Assembly (NCBI GenBank): GCA_946811185.2
Contig: OX328112.1
Location: forward strand, 18,271,215-18,335,214
From: Hippopus hippopus
Lineage: Eukaryota > Mollusca > Bivalvia > Cardiida > Cardiidae
Direction of reading: 5' to 3'
Length of the DNA stretch: 64,000 bases
Shown: piece after piece, positions 10,951-20,884 of the stretch
Position numbering within the stretch: position 1 is the first letter of the stretch
Layout of the letters: the number at the start of each line of letters is the position of its first letter
Position numbers and translations under genes: made by a program
Notes under the pieces: generated by a model
The model's input: the letters and a program-made list of their open reading frames with translations, nothing else
What the model was told of the DNA's origin: nothing
The model's database searches: none

Positions 10951-11095
10951 ATCCATACTTTTGAGTGGTATGAATTGAATTCGCCTTCATTTTGACTTTA
11001 CAAGTGTTCACTTTTGGCAGCAATCGGGCCTTTAAATTTCATCTTTACAAGTATGTTGCTCATTAGGGGTACCCTTAGGTGTCAGACAGTAGATT

Positions 11096-11323
11096 TTACC
11101 CTTTACCAAACAGTCCTGAGTTTTTAGCGACCTCTAGGGAAAGGACGTGTGGAAACATTTTGGGAAAAGGAGAAAATGCTTGCAACCAGCATTTTCTCCT
11201 TTTCCCACAAAGTTTTCTGCCCTTTTAAAGACAGGTCCTTTTTCAAGCCGAATTTAATTTGTCGAATGTAAAATGCTTTTAATATGGACATGTCTAAAAT
11301 TTTGGTGTTTGGTGAAGAGTTAA
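11096..11323 (-). mobile_element. Family A MITE, full copy
   Basis: TTACCCTTTACCAAACAGTC to GTTTGGTGAAGAGTTAA with a nearly perfect core hairpin. Confidence 0.8.
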
Positions 11324-11439
11324 ATAGTAATTATGAGTTGAACTGTTTGTAATCAAAACATGAAATAAATTATGATGAAACCATACTTGTTTGACATGTA
11401 TTTGCCAAGTTCTTACCCTGCCACCAGATGGTCGAGTAA

Positions 11440-11590
11440 ATTGCAATCAGTCCTAAGGTTCTGGCATTTTTCAAGGAGGAGGATTTTGGAAAACATTGTA
11501 GGAAAATGAGAAAATACCATCTACCAGTATTTTGTTCCTTTCTCGTAACATTTTACACCCTTTGGAAGGGAAATCCAATGGTTATATGTA
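11440..11590 (-). mobile_element. Family A MITE, decayed
   Basis: GGAAAACATTGTAGGAAAAT, then TACCAGTATTTTG and TAACATTTTACACCCTTTGG. Confidence 0.45.
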
Positions 11591-11725
11591 CTGACCATAG
11601 AGTTTTAACTGAAATGCTACATTAGAAAACGTATAAAACATAGATCTGACGTCTTGTCTAGGATAAAAACGTTATGTGCTTGCTATCAAAATATCAATAA
11701 TATTTAGCTCTACTGGGTAACGACA

Positions 11726-11906
11726 GCAAGCTTAATGTCATGGCCCCGAGTCCATCTTCAAATGTGCGTTAAATTTCATTTCAAACATTTCCTTTCTTAA
11801 ACTACTGAACTTATTTTAACCAAACTTCACTGAGATGATTCTGCCATGGTCGTACTTGGAATTCCCATACAGAATTTGACTCCATTTGGAACTCTTGGTA
11901 ACATAA
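11726..11906. repeat. Diverged fragment of the 165-bp monomer element
   Basis: Matches the head of the element at 35311: GTCATGGCCC, then GCGTTAA, TTTCAAACAT, AACTTCACTGAGATGATTCT and TGCCATGGTC in the same order. No monomers follow. Confidence 0.55.
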
Positions 11907-11919
11907 TTTAAAAGTATTT

Positions 11920-12135
11920 GGGCCATGCTGTGTGAAAAGGGAGCTTAATGCATCTGCAAAAAAAGTATCGACCAGGTCAGCCTGCGCAATCCGCGCAGGC
12001 TGACCTGGATCGAGACTTTTTGCTATTAGTCAGATATCTAGATGTCAAAGGACCAGTGTATCTCATGATACAATCAGTTGTTGGACAAAGTAGACTGAAA
12101 TGCATGAAGCCCCTTTTTGCCAGAGCACGGTTCAT
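11920..12135 (+). mobile_element. Family B hairpin MITE, shortened
   Basis: GGGCCATGCTGTGTGAAAAG, core CAGCCTGCGCAATCCGCGCA, end CAGAGCACGGTTCA. Confidence 0.75.
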
Positions 12136-12258
12136 TGAAAATCTGTAGCGAGCTTCTTCTACAGAAGCACATGTTGAAATCCTTTGCAAATAGATGTGAA
12201 TGATCCTTGGATGGACCTATTCCAGATTTCATGATGACTTTTCGTATGTCCAAGATCA

Positions 12259-12534
12259 CGGCCGAGCTATGCAGTTAGTAGAGTACATGACTTGAGAACA
12301 GGCGCTTGCTGGTTCGAACCCCTAGCTTGGCGTATCACTTTCCGAGGATTTATGATAGTCATTGCGACAGGATTCACTCCTCACTCACCGTTGATCATTG
12401 TTTCGACGATGCTTATGTGGGAAAGCAACCACTGAAGAAACTAAAGGAAAGCATGGATCGATGCATTGGCCGCGGCGATATACCTGAAATAATGTTAAAA
12501 AAGGCAGACAACCAAACAATCAATCAAAGATCAC
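12259..12534 (+). mobile_element. tRNA-derived SINE, full length
   Basis: Head CCGAGCTATGCAGTTAGTAG with B box GGTTCGAACCCC, body as at 7265, tail AACAATCAATCAAAG. Confidence 0.75.
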
Positions 12535-12535
12535 G

Positions 12536-13220
12536 GGTGATGTAGACTGCTTGGTTTGACTAATTAGCTATAGATATGGGATGAAACTCGTTTTCCATGC
12601 CAGGCATTTGCTACCGATTAATATTCATTGATTATCACTCGGCACTTGAAGTTATTGGAGAGGTCATCAGACCTCTCCAACAGTGGTGAGTTTAAAAGGC
12701 AGACTGCCACAGAATTTGCTGTCTAAATCCATTTTTCTTGCGAAATTGTACTGATACACAGTCTGTTTCGTCATGGTTTTGTAAATAAAGCGAAATCAAA
12801 AAAACCGAAACAGGAAATAGACGTGGTTTATTTTTATGTGACGAATTTCAGAAAATATTTGTTATATTAATTTGCCATGGCTGCAAATGACCGCTCAAAT
12901 AATTGTAATTTTTCATTAAGCAAATAAATCTAAGCAGAAGAAAAAAATAAGAATTTCGTTAAAAAAAAGAGAAAGAAGACCGCTGGACAAGATCATGCGA
13001 CTTGAAAACGCGACAAGAAGGTCAAATGAGCGTCATGTAAAGCATATGAGGTTTCTACGCGGCGGCTTTTTTACTTGTTTGTTTACATGTACCAAAATAT
13101 ATTGAAATTAAAAGCCAATAAACTATTGGAAAACAATGATGCTGACCTCTCATGGCTTCTTCTGTAAAGAAGCAAACTTGTATAGTAAAGTTTTTTGGAT
13201 AGAAATTGTTCAGTTTCAAA
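12536..13220. other. Unassigned sequence
   Basis: Apart from the short hairpin at 12645, nothing recognised. Confidence 0.4.
12645..12690. repeat. Short hairpin
   Basis: GGAGAGGTC-ATCA-GACCTCTCC inside otherwise unassigned sequence. Confidence 0.4.
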
Positions 13221-13481
13221 TGAGCCACGCTCTTTAAAAAGGAGGCTTAATGCAACTGCAAAAAGTATCAACCCAGATCAGCCTGCGTAGTCCGCGCAGG
13301 CTGACCTGGGCCAAAACTTTTTGCTATTTGGCAATTTTCTGCATGTCGATGGACCAGTGTGTCTCATGATTCACTCTTGTTAGACAAAATGTATCGTATG
13401 GACCCATTACCATAAGATGACCTGCATGGCACCATGCATCTCAGAGATGCATTAAGTCCCCTTTTGCCAGAGCATGGCTTA
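13221..13481 (+). mobile_element. Family B hairpin MITE
   Basis: TGAGCCACGCTCTTTAAAAA, core CAGCCTGCGTAGTCCGCGCA, end CAGAGCATGGCTTA. Confidence 0.8.
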
Positions 13482-13689
13482 CGTGTATCAAAATACATGT
13501 ATAATATATGTACTAACGAAACTCTTTAATTTAATCTGCAAAAGGCATCCGTTGCCGTACTGATGGATTTACATGAAAACACGCCGATACTGTTATATGT
13601 GTTAGGACATAGCGGATCTGCTTCCGTGAGAATCAGTCGTATTATTTCACCCTGTGTCCATCCACATCTGAAAAAAATAAGATATAAAA

Positions 13690-13718
13690 TGTCTACTCTC
13701 TCTCTCTTTCTCTCTCTG
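13690..13718. repeat. Short CT microsatellite
   Basis: CTCTCTCTCTCTTTCTCTCT. Confidence 0.8.
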
Positions 13719-13766
13719 TGCCGGTGACGGCTCGGAAAGGCTTTTGAGGGCTAGGGGTTCGATGAA

Positions 13767-14012
13767 GATTGATTGATTGATTGTATGGTGTTTAACGGCG
13801 TTTTCAACATTATTTCAGTTATATCGCGGCGGTCAGTGCACCTATCCATGCTTTCCTGGAGTCTCTTTCACCAGTACTCCACACAACTTTCTTTTCAAGC
13901 CACTGGCTGCTTTCCCACATAACCATCGTCGAAATAATAATCAGCGGTGGGAGAGGAATGAATCCTGTCACAATGACTACCATCAATCCTCGAAAAGAAA
14001 TTGTCCGACCCA
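13767..14012 (-). mobile_element. SINE, reverse orientation
   Basis: The GATT tail at 13767 is followed by GTGTTTAACGGCGTTTTCAA and the complement of the SINE body. The tRNA-like head is cut off near 14012. Confidence 0.75.
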
Positions 14013-14344
14013 ATCAAAATTTTCGTTACTTTGAAACAGAGGAAGTTCTTGAGAATTAGAACAAGAATGCTTGCTGAATACGCGCCCTATTTGCACAGAA
14101 CGTGCAACCTGATCTTAAAAATACACCTTTTGCTACCTGCACCCGATTGTATAAACGTTAGTTAAATTTAACCACTGGGTTAAAAGTTTGGTTAGGAGAG
14201 AGTTTGGGTTAAATTAATGGTTAGCGATTGTATAAAGGTCTGGTTAACTTTAACCAGAATCAAATTCTGGTTAAATTTAACCCACCTCCACTATACCGGT
14301 TAACTATTTAACCAAAAAACAACGTGACCGCCCTAGTTACACCG

Positions 14345-14862
14345 GTAGCTAGACAACCTAGGCAATCTCGACGATTACAGGTGCAAACTGACGAATTTGA
14401 GACAAAAATCTTCGACGACGATGTAGATCTGGATTTGAAGCGGCAAAATTAGACTAGAGATTGTATATGTATGATTCCTGTATAGAAAACTAGAAAACCT
14501 TTAGAGGATCGACTTCGACACGGGACGAAATCGTAACTTATCATTGACATCAAGATCTAGCCTAGCCAGGCATAATATTGTCCTAAGGCTTTTAATGGAT
14601 GATTTTGGGGACACATTTGGGGTAGATATCCGTATTGTGTCCAGAACCATCGCAAGGGTTAGACTTAAAAGACATTGTTTACTTTTCAAAAGACATAGAT
14701 CTACCGGTAAGCCTACATAAAATTTCCGATGACCGGGGACAAACGACGAACCACACGACGTGGGTTTTACGAGATCGGCAGTTTTTTCAGCTATTGTGGG
14801 ATACGTTGATGGGACCCACATTAGAATTTCATGTCTATCTGAAGATGGAGCAGCCTTCATTA
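14345..14862 (+). pseudogene. PIF/Harbinger transposase fragment
   Basis: Read with frameshifts, this stretch gives GDTFGVDIRIVSRTIARV (about 14600-14660), like the helix-turn-helix VS(Q/R)xTVSR segment of HARBI1-type proteins. It then gives KFPMTGDKRRTTRRGFYEI and, after a frameshift in a T run near 14785, AIVGYVDGTHIRI (about 14790-14830). VDGTHI holds the first catalytic Asp of the Harbinger DDE nuclease. The frame contains stops and is cut at 14860 by a family A insertion. The rest of the catalytic domain is not recognisable downstream. Confidence 0.72.
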
Positions 14863-15088
14863 ACCCTCTACCAAACAATCCCTGGTTTTTACGACCCTGA
14901 GATAGAAGCCTTTTGAAAACATTGCGGGAAAAGGAGAAAATGCTGGTAACCAGCATTTTCTCCTTTTCCCACAATGTTTTCTACCCAGCTGGAAACAAAT
15001 TTCCATTTTTAAGTTACGTTTATTTTGTCGTCTGCAAGTGCTTTCAATTTGGACCAGTCTAAAATGTTGTCGTTTGGTAAAGGGTTAA
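14860..15088 (-). mobile_element. Family A MITE, full copy inside the Harbinger remnant
   Basis: TTAACCCTCTACCAAACAAT to CGTTTGGTAAAGGGTTAA, 229 bp, TTAA at both ends, strong hairpin. It interrupts the Harbinger transposase just after its DGTHI motif. Confidence 0.88.
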
Positions 15089-15348
15089 AAGATAAAAGTG
15101 TGCAGGAAACCTGCGATTTTGCAACTTTCTGGGTGATGAAACAGTGTGTACAGTAGTCTCGCCAGTTGGGACTGTACCCTGAATGTCGAAAGCAACTTAC
15201 AAATAAGAGCAAATAATGAAGTCTTATTAGTTTCCCCACAATATAACATTCTATTTTCTACTAAAACAAAGATCATAATTATCTAATCCATGCACCAGGG
15301 AATGTATGCTATATTTAATTATGATAATCTACACTCCCCGTTGTATGT

Positions 15349-15522
15349 GAACTCAATGGCCTAATGGGTAAGGCACCTGTCTCCGTAGAAGGTTGGTTGT
15401 ATGGTGTTTAACGCCGTTTTCAACATTATTTCAGTTATATCGCGGCGGCCAGTGCACCTATCCATGCTTTCCTAGAGTCTCTCTTCGTAGAAGGAATTGG
15501 TGGGTTCAAATCCGATTTCAGA
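15349..15522 (+). pseudogene. tRNA-Arg-like sequence interrupted by a SINE fragment
   Basis: The left half CAATGGCCTAATGGGTAAGG resembles the D-arm of tRNA-Arg. The right half has B box GGGTTCAAATCC. With 15393-15485 removed the order fits a tRNA with a CCG-type anticodon region, but the anticodon stem pairs poorly, so this is a pseudogene or SINE head. The 9-bp CGTAGAAGG is duplicated on both sides of the insert. Confidence 0.6.
15393..15485 (-). mobile_element. SINE 3' fragment inserted in a tRNA-like sequence
   Basis: GTGTTTAACGCCGTTTTCAA to GCTTTCCTAGAGTC, reverse orientation. Target duplication CGTAGAAGG at 15384-15392 and 15486-15494. Confidence 0.7.
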
Positions 15523-15775
15523 AAAAATTCTTCACCTAGGGATTTTCTCCACTATCTTCACTTTTTTTTAATATTCATGTAGTCAGAAATTTAATATATA
15601 TCAAGAACTCTGGCCTTTGACTTCAATAAATACGTCATACGCGCCTTTGACTTCAAGTGTCAGTGATTTCGCAGAAGGGTCTTAAGAAGAAAAAAAAGAG
15701 AAAATGGATTTTTCATTTTTTTTTTCCCATAATTGAATACGACTACATGATTGTGTAGAGCATAATCTGCCAAGC

Positions 15776-16070
15776 CCCGGTATCTCAGTCGGTAGTGTAC
15801 AAGACTTGAGAACAAACGTCACTGGTTTGCACAGCTCGACCAATGTCTTCCCAAGGATTGATGATAGTCATTGTGACAGGATTCATTCCTCTCTCTTTGC
15901 TGATCATTGTTTTGATGATGGTTCTGTGGGAAAGCAGCCAGTGGCTTGGAAAGAATATTGTGGGGAGTACTGGTAACAAAAATTACAGGAAAGCATGGAT
16001 AGGTGCACTGGCCGCCGTGATAAAACTGAAATAATGGTGATAATGATGTAAAACACCACACAACCATACA
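15776..16070 (+). mobile_element. tRNA-derived SINE, full length
   Basis: Head GGTATCTCAGTCGGTAGTGT, degraded B box, body GTGGGAAAGCAGCCAGTGGC, 3' part GATGTAAAACACC. It lies inside the Harbinger remnant. Confidence 0.75.
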
Positions 16071-16553
16071 ACTAGAACTTAATCTGTGCATTCCTGTCAT
16101 AAACTTTTGTCTTTCTTCCACAAACAAATCAAACCTATACTTAACCAGCTACTTTTAGATTTATCAACCCCATTTCAACTTACATTTAGGATATATACTT
16201 ATAGAAGAGGAAAAAGTGCTGTTTTCAGCAGCATCAAATACATAATAGAATGATATGCAATCAACTTTTACAAGCAATTTCTCCTTTTTGAAGCTGTCAG
16301 CTTCAGGGGCATAAAAAGTTGTTTTAGCTCCAGTTGGAGAGTGAAAACTTCGAAAGAGAACTGCATGACGGGATATATTTGTCTTGTTAAATGTTGGTTA
16401 ATTTAACCATTCTGGTTAAGTAACCAATTTGGTTATCGGTTTTATAAAAGTGTTTAACCAGTTTGGTTAGTTAACCAAACTGGTTAAAAGTTAACCCAGG
16501 GTTAGAGTTTAACCCTGGGTTAGTTTAACCAACGTTTATACAATTGGGTGCTG

Positions 16554-17400
16554 GTGTTAAACTTTGACCAAAACTACCTTGAAATAATGTAGAAATCTAT
16601 TAAAAAGATCTAAGAAAGAATAGATTCGTAGTTGGAAGCAAAAGGGTCCAAGTGATGTATTGATAAGGTGGACTTTCGTAATGTGGATAACATACTAGCA
16701 TCTAACAAAATAGCGGGGCATTGTAGATTTTATATCAGTCTGCAAGCTTTGTGCACGTTTGATCTTGTTACGACCAGCACGGCCAAGTATTGCCAAAGCG
16801 CCTATCTGGAACACCTAACACAAGCCAGCAGACAGAGACTTATGTCATTTTAAGTTAAAAATTTTCGGCCTCAACTCATGAACCTACACATGCACCCCAA
16901 CACTCGTCTAAAGCATATTCTATGCGTATGAATTCAAGGGAGGTAATGAAGCTAGCAATAACGTTCCACACTGCCCGCAAAAAACGGTCTGATCCCGAAC
17001 TTCAGGAACCCACGGTTAGGTGCACCGGTGGCCATAATATGACTGAAATAATTTTGAAGATGAGGTGAAATCAATCAAGCAAATTCACAATTATAGCTCA
17101 TTTAATAAATACGATCTACAGGATCTTTGCTACCTGGTTGCGGTTGCAGAGAATCTGTTGAACCGTTTGCTTTTTTTAAACATTCACTTCAGGCCTACTT
17201 TAATTTAAACCCTCTCTAATTCTAGGACTGAGAGTAAAGTGTCGAACATTATCGCTGCATGATGCAAATAATGTAAAAACATACGACGATCGATCTGGCC
17301 TCGGTATCTTAAATTGATGGATCCGCAAAAACAACGAAAATTAGTACCCAACGAATTTTACTGGGTTCACCGGATACAAACTGAAAATCATGGCTGTAAA
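16554..17400. other. Expected position of the rest of the Link gene, not found
   Basis: Contains a SINE 3' fragment. On the minus strand I could not find the YGW-type second half of the Link domain here, so the next exon is diverged, further away or lost. Confidence 0.4.
17014..17082 (+). mobile_element. SINE 3' fragment
   Basis: GGTTAGGTGCACCGGTGGCC, ATGACTGAAATAATTTTGAA and an AATCAATCAAGC tail. Confidence 0.55.
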
Positions 17401-17410
17401 AGTCTCTCAC

Positions 17411-17546
17411 CTGCACATGTTAAAGCCTGCATCATAAGCTTCGTAGACGTCTAGATGATTCGAGAGCCGACCTCTCATACTTGAACACAGGTCTTGTGCT
17501 TGTGTGTATGTCATCTCAGCCCCATCTTGTCGGGACGCGAGAAACA
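17411..17546 (-). CDS. Link-domain (hyaluronan-binding type) exon, first half of the domain
   Basis: Minus-strand internal exon bounded by acceptor TATATTTTCAG (AG at 17547-17548) and donor GTGAGAG (from 17410 downwards). It encodes about 45 residues: GAEMTYTQAQDLCSSMRGRL, then the pattern VYEAYDAGFNMCR. This is the first half of a Link (Xlink) module: Tyr-Thr-x-Ala near the first Cys, then Gly-Phe-x-x-Cys-Arg. In known genes the second half starts with a YGW-like segment in a new exon, and the phase-2 end here agrees. I did not find that exon within the window. The entry phase fits the PAN exon 3 kb upstream exactly. The domain binds hyaluronan-like glycans in vertebrates; the ligand here is unknown. 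A mariner element begins 13 nt upstream of the exon. Confidence 0.72.
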
Positions 17547-17938
17547 CTGAAAATATATACGAGGGTGTATCAAAAAGTTCTGGGACAAATACAATTACTT
17601 TTTTATTATTTGCCCGATTGAAATGAAACTTTCTGTGAACAAGGTGGATATACGCACTTATCTGACAAACGTATGAGCCAATACAGTCATGCCTTTGTTT
17701 CATAAGCGTCGCTATGGGAACCGAACAATGCAATTTCGGGGCATCGCAAAATTTTAAGACACTACCTTTAATTAAAACCCCATAAAACGCATAATACTCA
17801 AGAGATTTCAATGATTCGAAATTTAGCGTAATCAGCATTAATGACGCTCATTCAAACCATCTGATCGTGACGTCATTTTAAACAACAACTCGTGCTATTT
17901 GGTTTTTGAAAACAGCGTTACGTCGGGGCACTTGGAAA

Positions 17939-19093
17939 ATGGCGACTCAGACTGAGATCCGCAGTTCGATTAAATTTTGTGCTCTATTGGGTTTTACGCC
18001 ATCTCAGACAGAGAAACATATTTCAACAGCATACAGTAAGTCAAAAGTTTCGAGATCACTGGTATTTAGATGGCACAAGAGGTTTCGAGAGGGTAGATCT
18101 TCCATTGAGGATGATGAACGCTGTGGCAGATCAAACAGCGCTGTCTGTGAGCAGACAATTGATGAAGTTCAGAGACTTGTTGAAAGTGACAGAAGAATAA
18201 GCATACACCAAATTATGATAGCCGTGCCGCGTGATATTAGTTACGGGTCAGTCCAAAGTATTTTAACCAACAACCTGGGGATGAGACGAGTTTGTGCCCG
18301 ATGGATTCCACGGTTGTTAACCTGTGAACAAAAAGTGAAACGTGTGGATCTGGCATCAGAATTTCTTCAGACTGTTCAAAGACATGGTGATCGTTTTCTC
18401 GGTAACGTAATAACCACCGATGAAACCTGGCTTCACATGTTTGACCCCGAAACGAAACAAGAGTCGAGTATTTGGAAACATACGGATTCGCCTCCACCAA
18501 AAAAAGGCTCGGGTGACAAAATATAACGCAAAGGTGATGTTCATCGTTTTCTTCGACGCATCTGGAGTTATCCTGTTACATGCGTCCCGAAGGGTCAGAC
18601 TGTCACAGCTGCCTACTTCTCAAAGGTAAATCAAATAATTATTATTTATAACAAATTGAAATACAATTCTAAATAACAGAGTTCATTATCATTGAATGCG
18701 GTCCTACATTCTTTTCAGGTTATTCGGAGACATTTTCGTCGTGCCGTCGCCAAGAAGAGACCACAGTTAAACGACATCGTTCTGCACATGGATAACGCAC
18801 CCTCTCACACTGCAAACTTGACAATGGAGACACTGCGCATGTGCAACATCAAGACCATCCCTCATCCACCATACAGTCCAGACCTGGCCCCTTGAGATTT
18901 CGCTCTCTTCCCGCGCGTCAAGAACGAACTGCGAGGTCGACATTTTGACTCACTTGATGAGTTGAGCTTAGCGCTTAAGATGGCAATCACAAACATTCCG
19001 GAATCGTACTTTCGAGATATTATTACTAGACAGTGGTGTGTTCGTATGGAGAAGTGTATTGACCATTTAGGAGAATATTTTGAGAAAGAATGA
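17939..19093 (+). pseudogene. Mariner transposase (DD34D), disabled
   Basis: The start is taken as MATQTEIRSS (ATG at 17939). An N-terminal helix-turn-helix part (FRWHKRFREG, then GMRRVCARWIPRLLT) is followed by the catalytic triad: TDETWLH, HMDNAPSHTA and YSPDLAPxD. With the in-frame stop counted, 34 residues separate the second and third Asp, as expected for DD34D. Damage: a frameshift near 18505 in the A-rich PPPKK region, another near 18585 before PKGQTVTAAYFSK, and TGA at 18893-18895 immediately before the third catalytic Asp. A 93-nt insert with GT...TTTTCAG borders (18626-18718) interrupts the frame. The C-terminal end (DHLGEYFEKE, stop 19091) is intact. It cannot make active transposase as it stands. 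Confidence 0.92.
18626..18718 (+). other. Intron-like insert in the mariner transposase
   Basis: 93 nt beginning GTAAAT and ending CTTTTCAG, AT-rich, with stops in the transposase frame. Removing it joins FSK directly to VIRRHF in frame, as mariner alignments need. Confidence 0.65.
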
Positions 19094-19439
19094 TTGTGTT
19101 TCAGTGACAGGTAAGCACACAGTCGGAGACAAGTGCGCGCTGACGTTCACGACGTCGATAATTTTGCCCCGAGACTCTGCACTTGTTCTTACATAATTTG
19201 ATTTCAAATTGTGAATATTCATAAGATTTTGATGAAATACTGCACACTAGTCGCATAAAAACAGAAGAAACTGGGAATGCAGTTTTCATTTTCATTGGTC
19301 CTTTACGAAAGAATATATAATGCAAGTCTCAAAACTTTTTGATAGCCCCTCGTAGCTGAGGACTGTGTATCAACGCAAACCATCCGCACGAGGTCGCATG
19401 CAAGTGTGGAATAATCTTTTACTAGACAAGCACAATTTT

Positions 19440-19650
19440 TTTTCAAAGTTTGAAAAAGACAGCTTTTTAAAAATTTATTAGAAGAGAAAATGTTAGTTAC
19501 ACAGTATTTTTGTCCATATCCCACAATTCCTCGCCACTGTTTCATAGACGAATTCCATCATTTAAGCCACATATAAATGGACGTTTGCAAAAACCATTAA
19601 CATGCCATCAAATACTAGTGACCAGTTTTTTCTCCTTTTACCACATTTTT
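19440..19650 (-). mobile_element. Family A MITE, decayed
   Basis: GAAGAGAAAATGTTAGTTAC, CATATCCCACAATTCC and CATCATTTAAGCCACAT follow the family order with low identity. Confidence 0.35.
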
Positions 19651-19906
19651 CGGCGTAGCTGAATGTGCTGGCTTTTGAACTATTTTTTGGTACTGATAAT
19701 AAATGAATAAATAGAAATATGACGGGTCAAAAATGTAGACATGTTTATCGTAAGGGACCCTGTGGTAAAAAAATGAAGACATGTTTATTATTAGAGCCCC
19801 TGCCTACTTGCTGGCAAATTTACGCTGTATATCGTTTTTAAAGATATTTCTTGTTTCTAATCCTTCAGAGAGAGAGAAAAAAAAGGATCGCTCATTGGAG
19901 CCTCAT

Positions 19907-20019
19907 TTAAGGTCCACGGCCCCTAACTCATCGGTAAACATCGACGTTTTCGTAAAGGCTATTCGGCCAATCTCGGCAGCTTCCGTCTTTTAATGAGAGT
20001 TAGGGGCCGTAGACCTTAA
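19907..20019. mobile_element. 113-bp TIR mini-element with TTAA target
   Basis: TTAA at both ends (19907-19910 and 20016-20019). TIRs GGTCCACGGCCCCTAACTC and, in reverse, GGTCTACGGCCCCTAACTC. No relation to family A beyond the target. Confidence 0.75.
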
Positions 20020-20139
20020 GCTTGTTATCTGCAAGAGCTATCGATAAATTTGAGTGTACAATATTTTTTCGTCTGTTGACTGTATCAAATGACAAGATTT
20101 TATTATCAATTGATCAATTATTATCAATTTTATTATAAA

Positions 20140-20336
20140 TTCAAAGTGTTTGCTGGCGAAAATTTAAATGCAACTCAGTATGGTATTATTTTGAAAGGGT
20201 GGTAAACTTTGAGGGAAAAGGAGAAGATGCTGGTAACCAGCATTTTTCTCCTTTCCCCACAATGTTCCAAAATTCAAAATGTTTTCAAAAATATTCGCTT
20301 TTTGTTAAAATTGAGGATTGTTTGGTAAAAGGTTAA
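20140..20336 (+). mobile_element. Family A MITE, first of a joined pair
   Basis: GTGTTTGCTGGCGAAAATTT, hairpin GGGAAAAGGAGAAGATGCTG, end TTGTTTGGTAAAAGGTTAA. TTAA 20333-20336 is shared with the next copy. Confidence 0.7.
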
Positions 20337-20533
20337 TCTTTTATTAAACGACGAAATTTTGCACTTGACTAAATTCAAAGCACTCGCAGGCGGAAAATTA
20401 AAGTTGGCGCAAAAAGTGGAATTTGTAAGTGACGGTACAGAAAACTTTGTGGAAAAAAGAGGTTCCCACAATGTTTTCAAAAGCCTTCTCCTGCAAGGTT
20501 CTTAAAACTCGGGATTGTGTGATAAAGAGTTAA
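20333..20533 (+). mobile_element. Family A MITE, second of a joined pair
   Basis: TTAATCTTTTATTAAACGAC to GTGTGATAAAGAGTTAA. The hairpin is internally deleted (GGAAAAAAGAGGTTCCCACA). It ends about 37 nt from the PAN exon. Confidence 0.7.
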
Positions 20534-20569
20534 ACAATTAGGAAACTGCATAAAGAAAATCAGACTCAC

Positions 20570-20873
20570 ATTTCACATCGTTTGAAATCCATATTCCTTG
20601 CGAACCATCTCCAGGATAAGTCACTCTGAGCCAACTGTACAGGTAACACGTCCTTCTTTGAGCTTCAAACCCGACACCCGAGCAATTACTGACACCCTCA
20701 CAGAGCAAAGCGCACTCTGGTAGCGACTGTACGTTTATGAGTTCTCGCGGACCAGAGCCGCGAACTTCGCCGTTATCTAACTTAGTGTATACCCTCTGAA
20801 CGAATTCCGCGCAGTTTGTGGCGTGGTAACATGCCAACATCAAACTGAGGAATGTTGTCCTTCGCACAGACAT
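20570..20873 (-). CDS. PAN/apple-domain exon with signal peptide (first coding exon)
   Basis: Minus-strand exon, ATG at 20873, ending at donor GTGAGT (20569 downwards) after 101 codons plus one base. The N-terminus MSVRRTTFLSLMLACYHATN is a signal peptide, likely cut near NCA/EF (about residue 22). It is followed by a PAN/apple-like module at about residues 25-100: a LINVQSLPECALLCEG segment with the typical Cys pair on a helix, then NCSGVGF and a later Cys in TCYLYSW. Such modules bind proteins or carbohydrate in extracellular proteins. The phase-1 end matches the Link-domain exon at 17411-17546, giving a protein with PAN followed by Link. A family A element starts 12 nt upstream of the ATG, so the native 5' UTR or promoter is displaced, or the true leader lies further upstream and is spliced. 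Confidence 0.72.
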
Positions 20874-20884
20874 GGTTGTAACTG

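Larger units (their letters stand above)
14140..16550 (+). mobile_element. Decayed PIF/Harbinger transposon with nested insertions
   Basis: Left end CACCCGATTGTATAAACGTT (14140) and right end, read in reverse, CACCCAATTGTATAAACGTT (to 16550) form terminal inverted repeats. Both are followed by subterminal GGTTAA/TTAACC repeats. The 3-bp sequence CTG flanks both sides (14137-14139 and 16551-16553), fitting the CWG target of many PIF/Harbinger elements. A transposase remnant lies at about 14345-14862. Inside are a family A MITE, a tRNA-like sequence broken by a SINE piece, and a SINE. A second copy of the same end starts at 63840. Confidence 0.75.
17560..19352 (+). mobile_element. Mariner transposon, near full length
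   Basis: Terminal inverted repeats of about 28 bp with a few mismatches start CGAGGG...ATCAAAAAGTT at both ends, flanked by the TA target duplication at 17558-17559 and 19353-19354. Internal sequence encodes a mariner transposase. It lies in the intron between the minus-strand PAN and Link exons. Confidence 0.93.
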
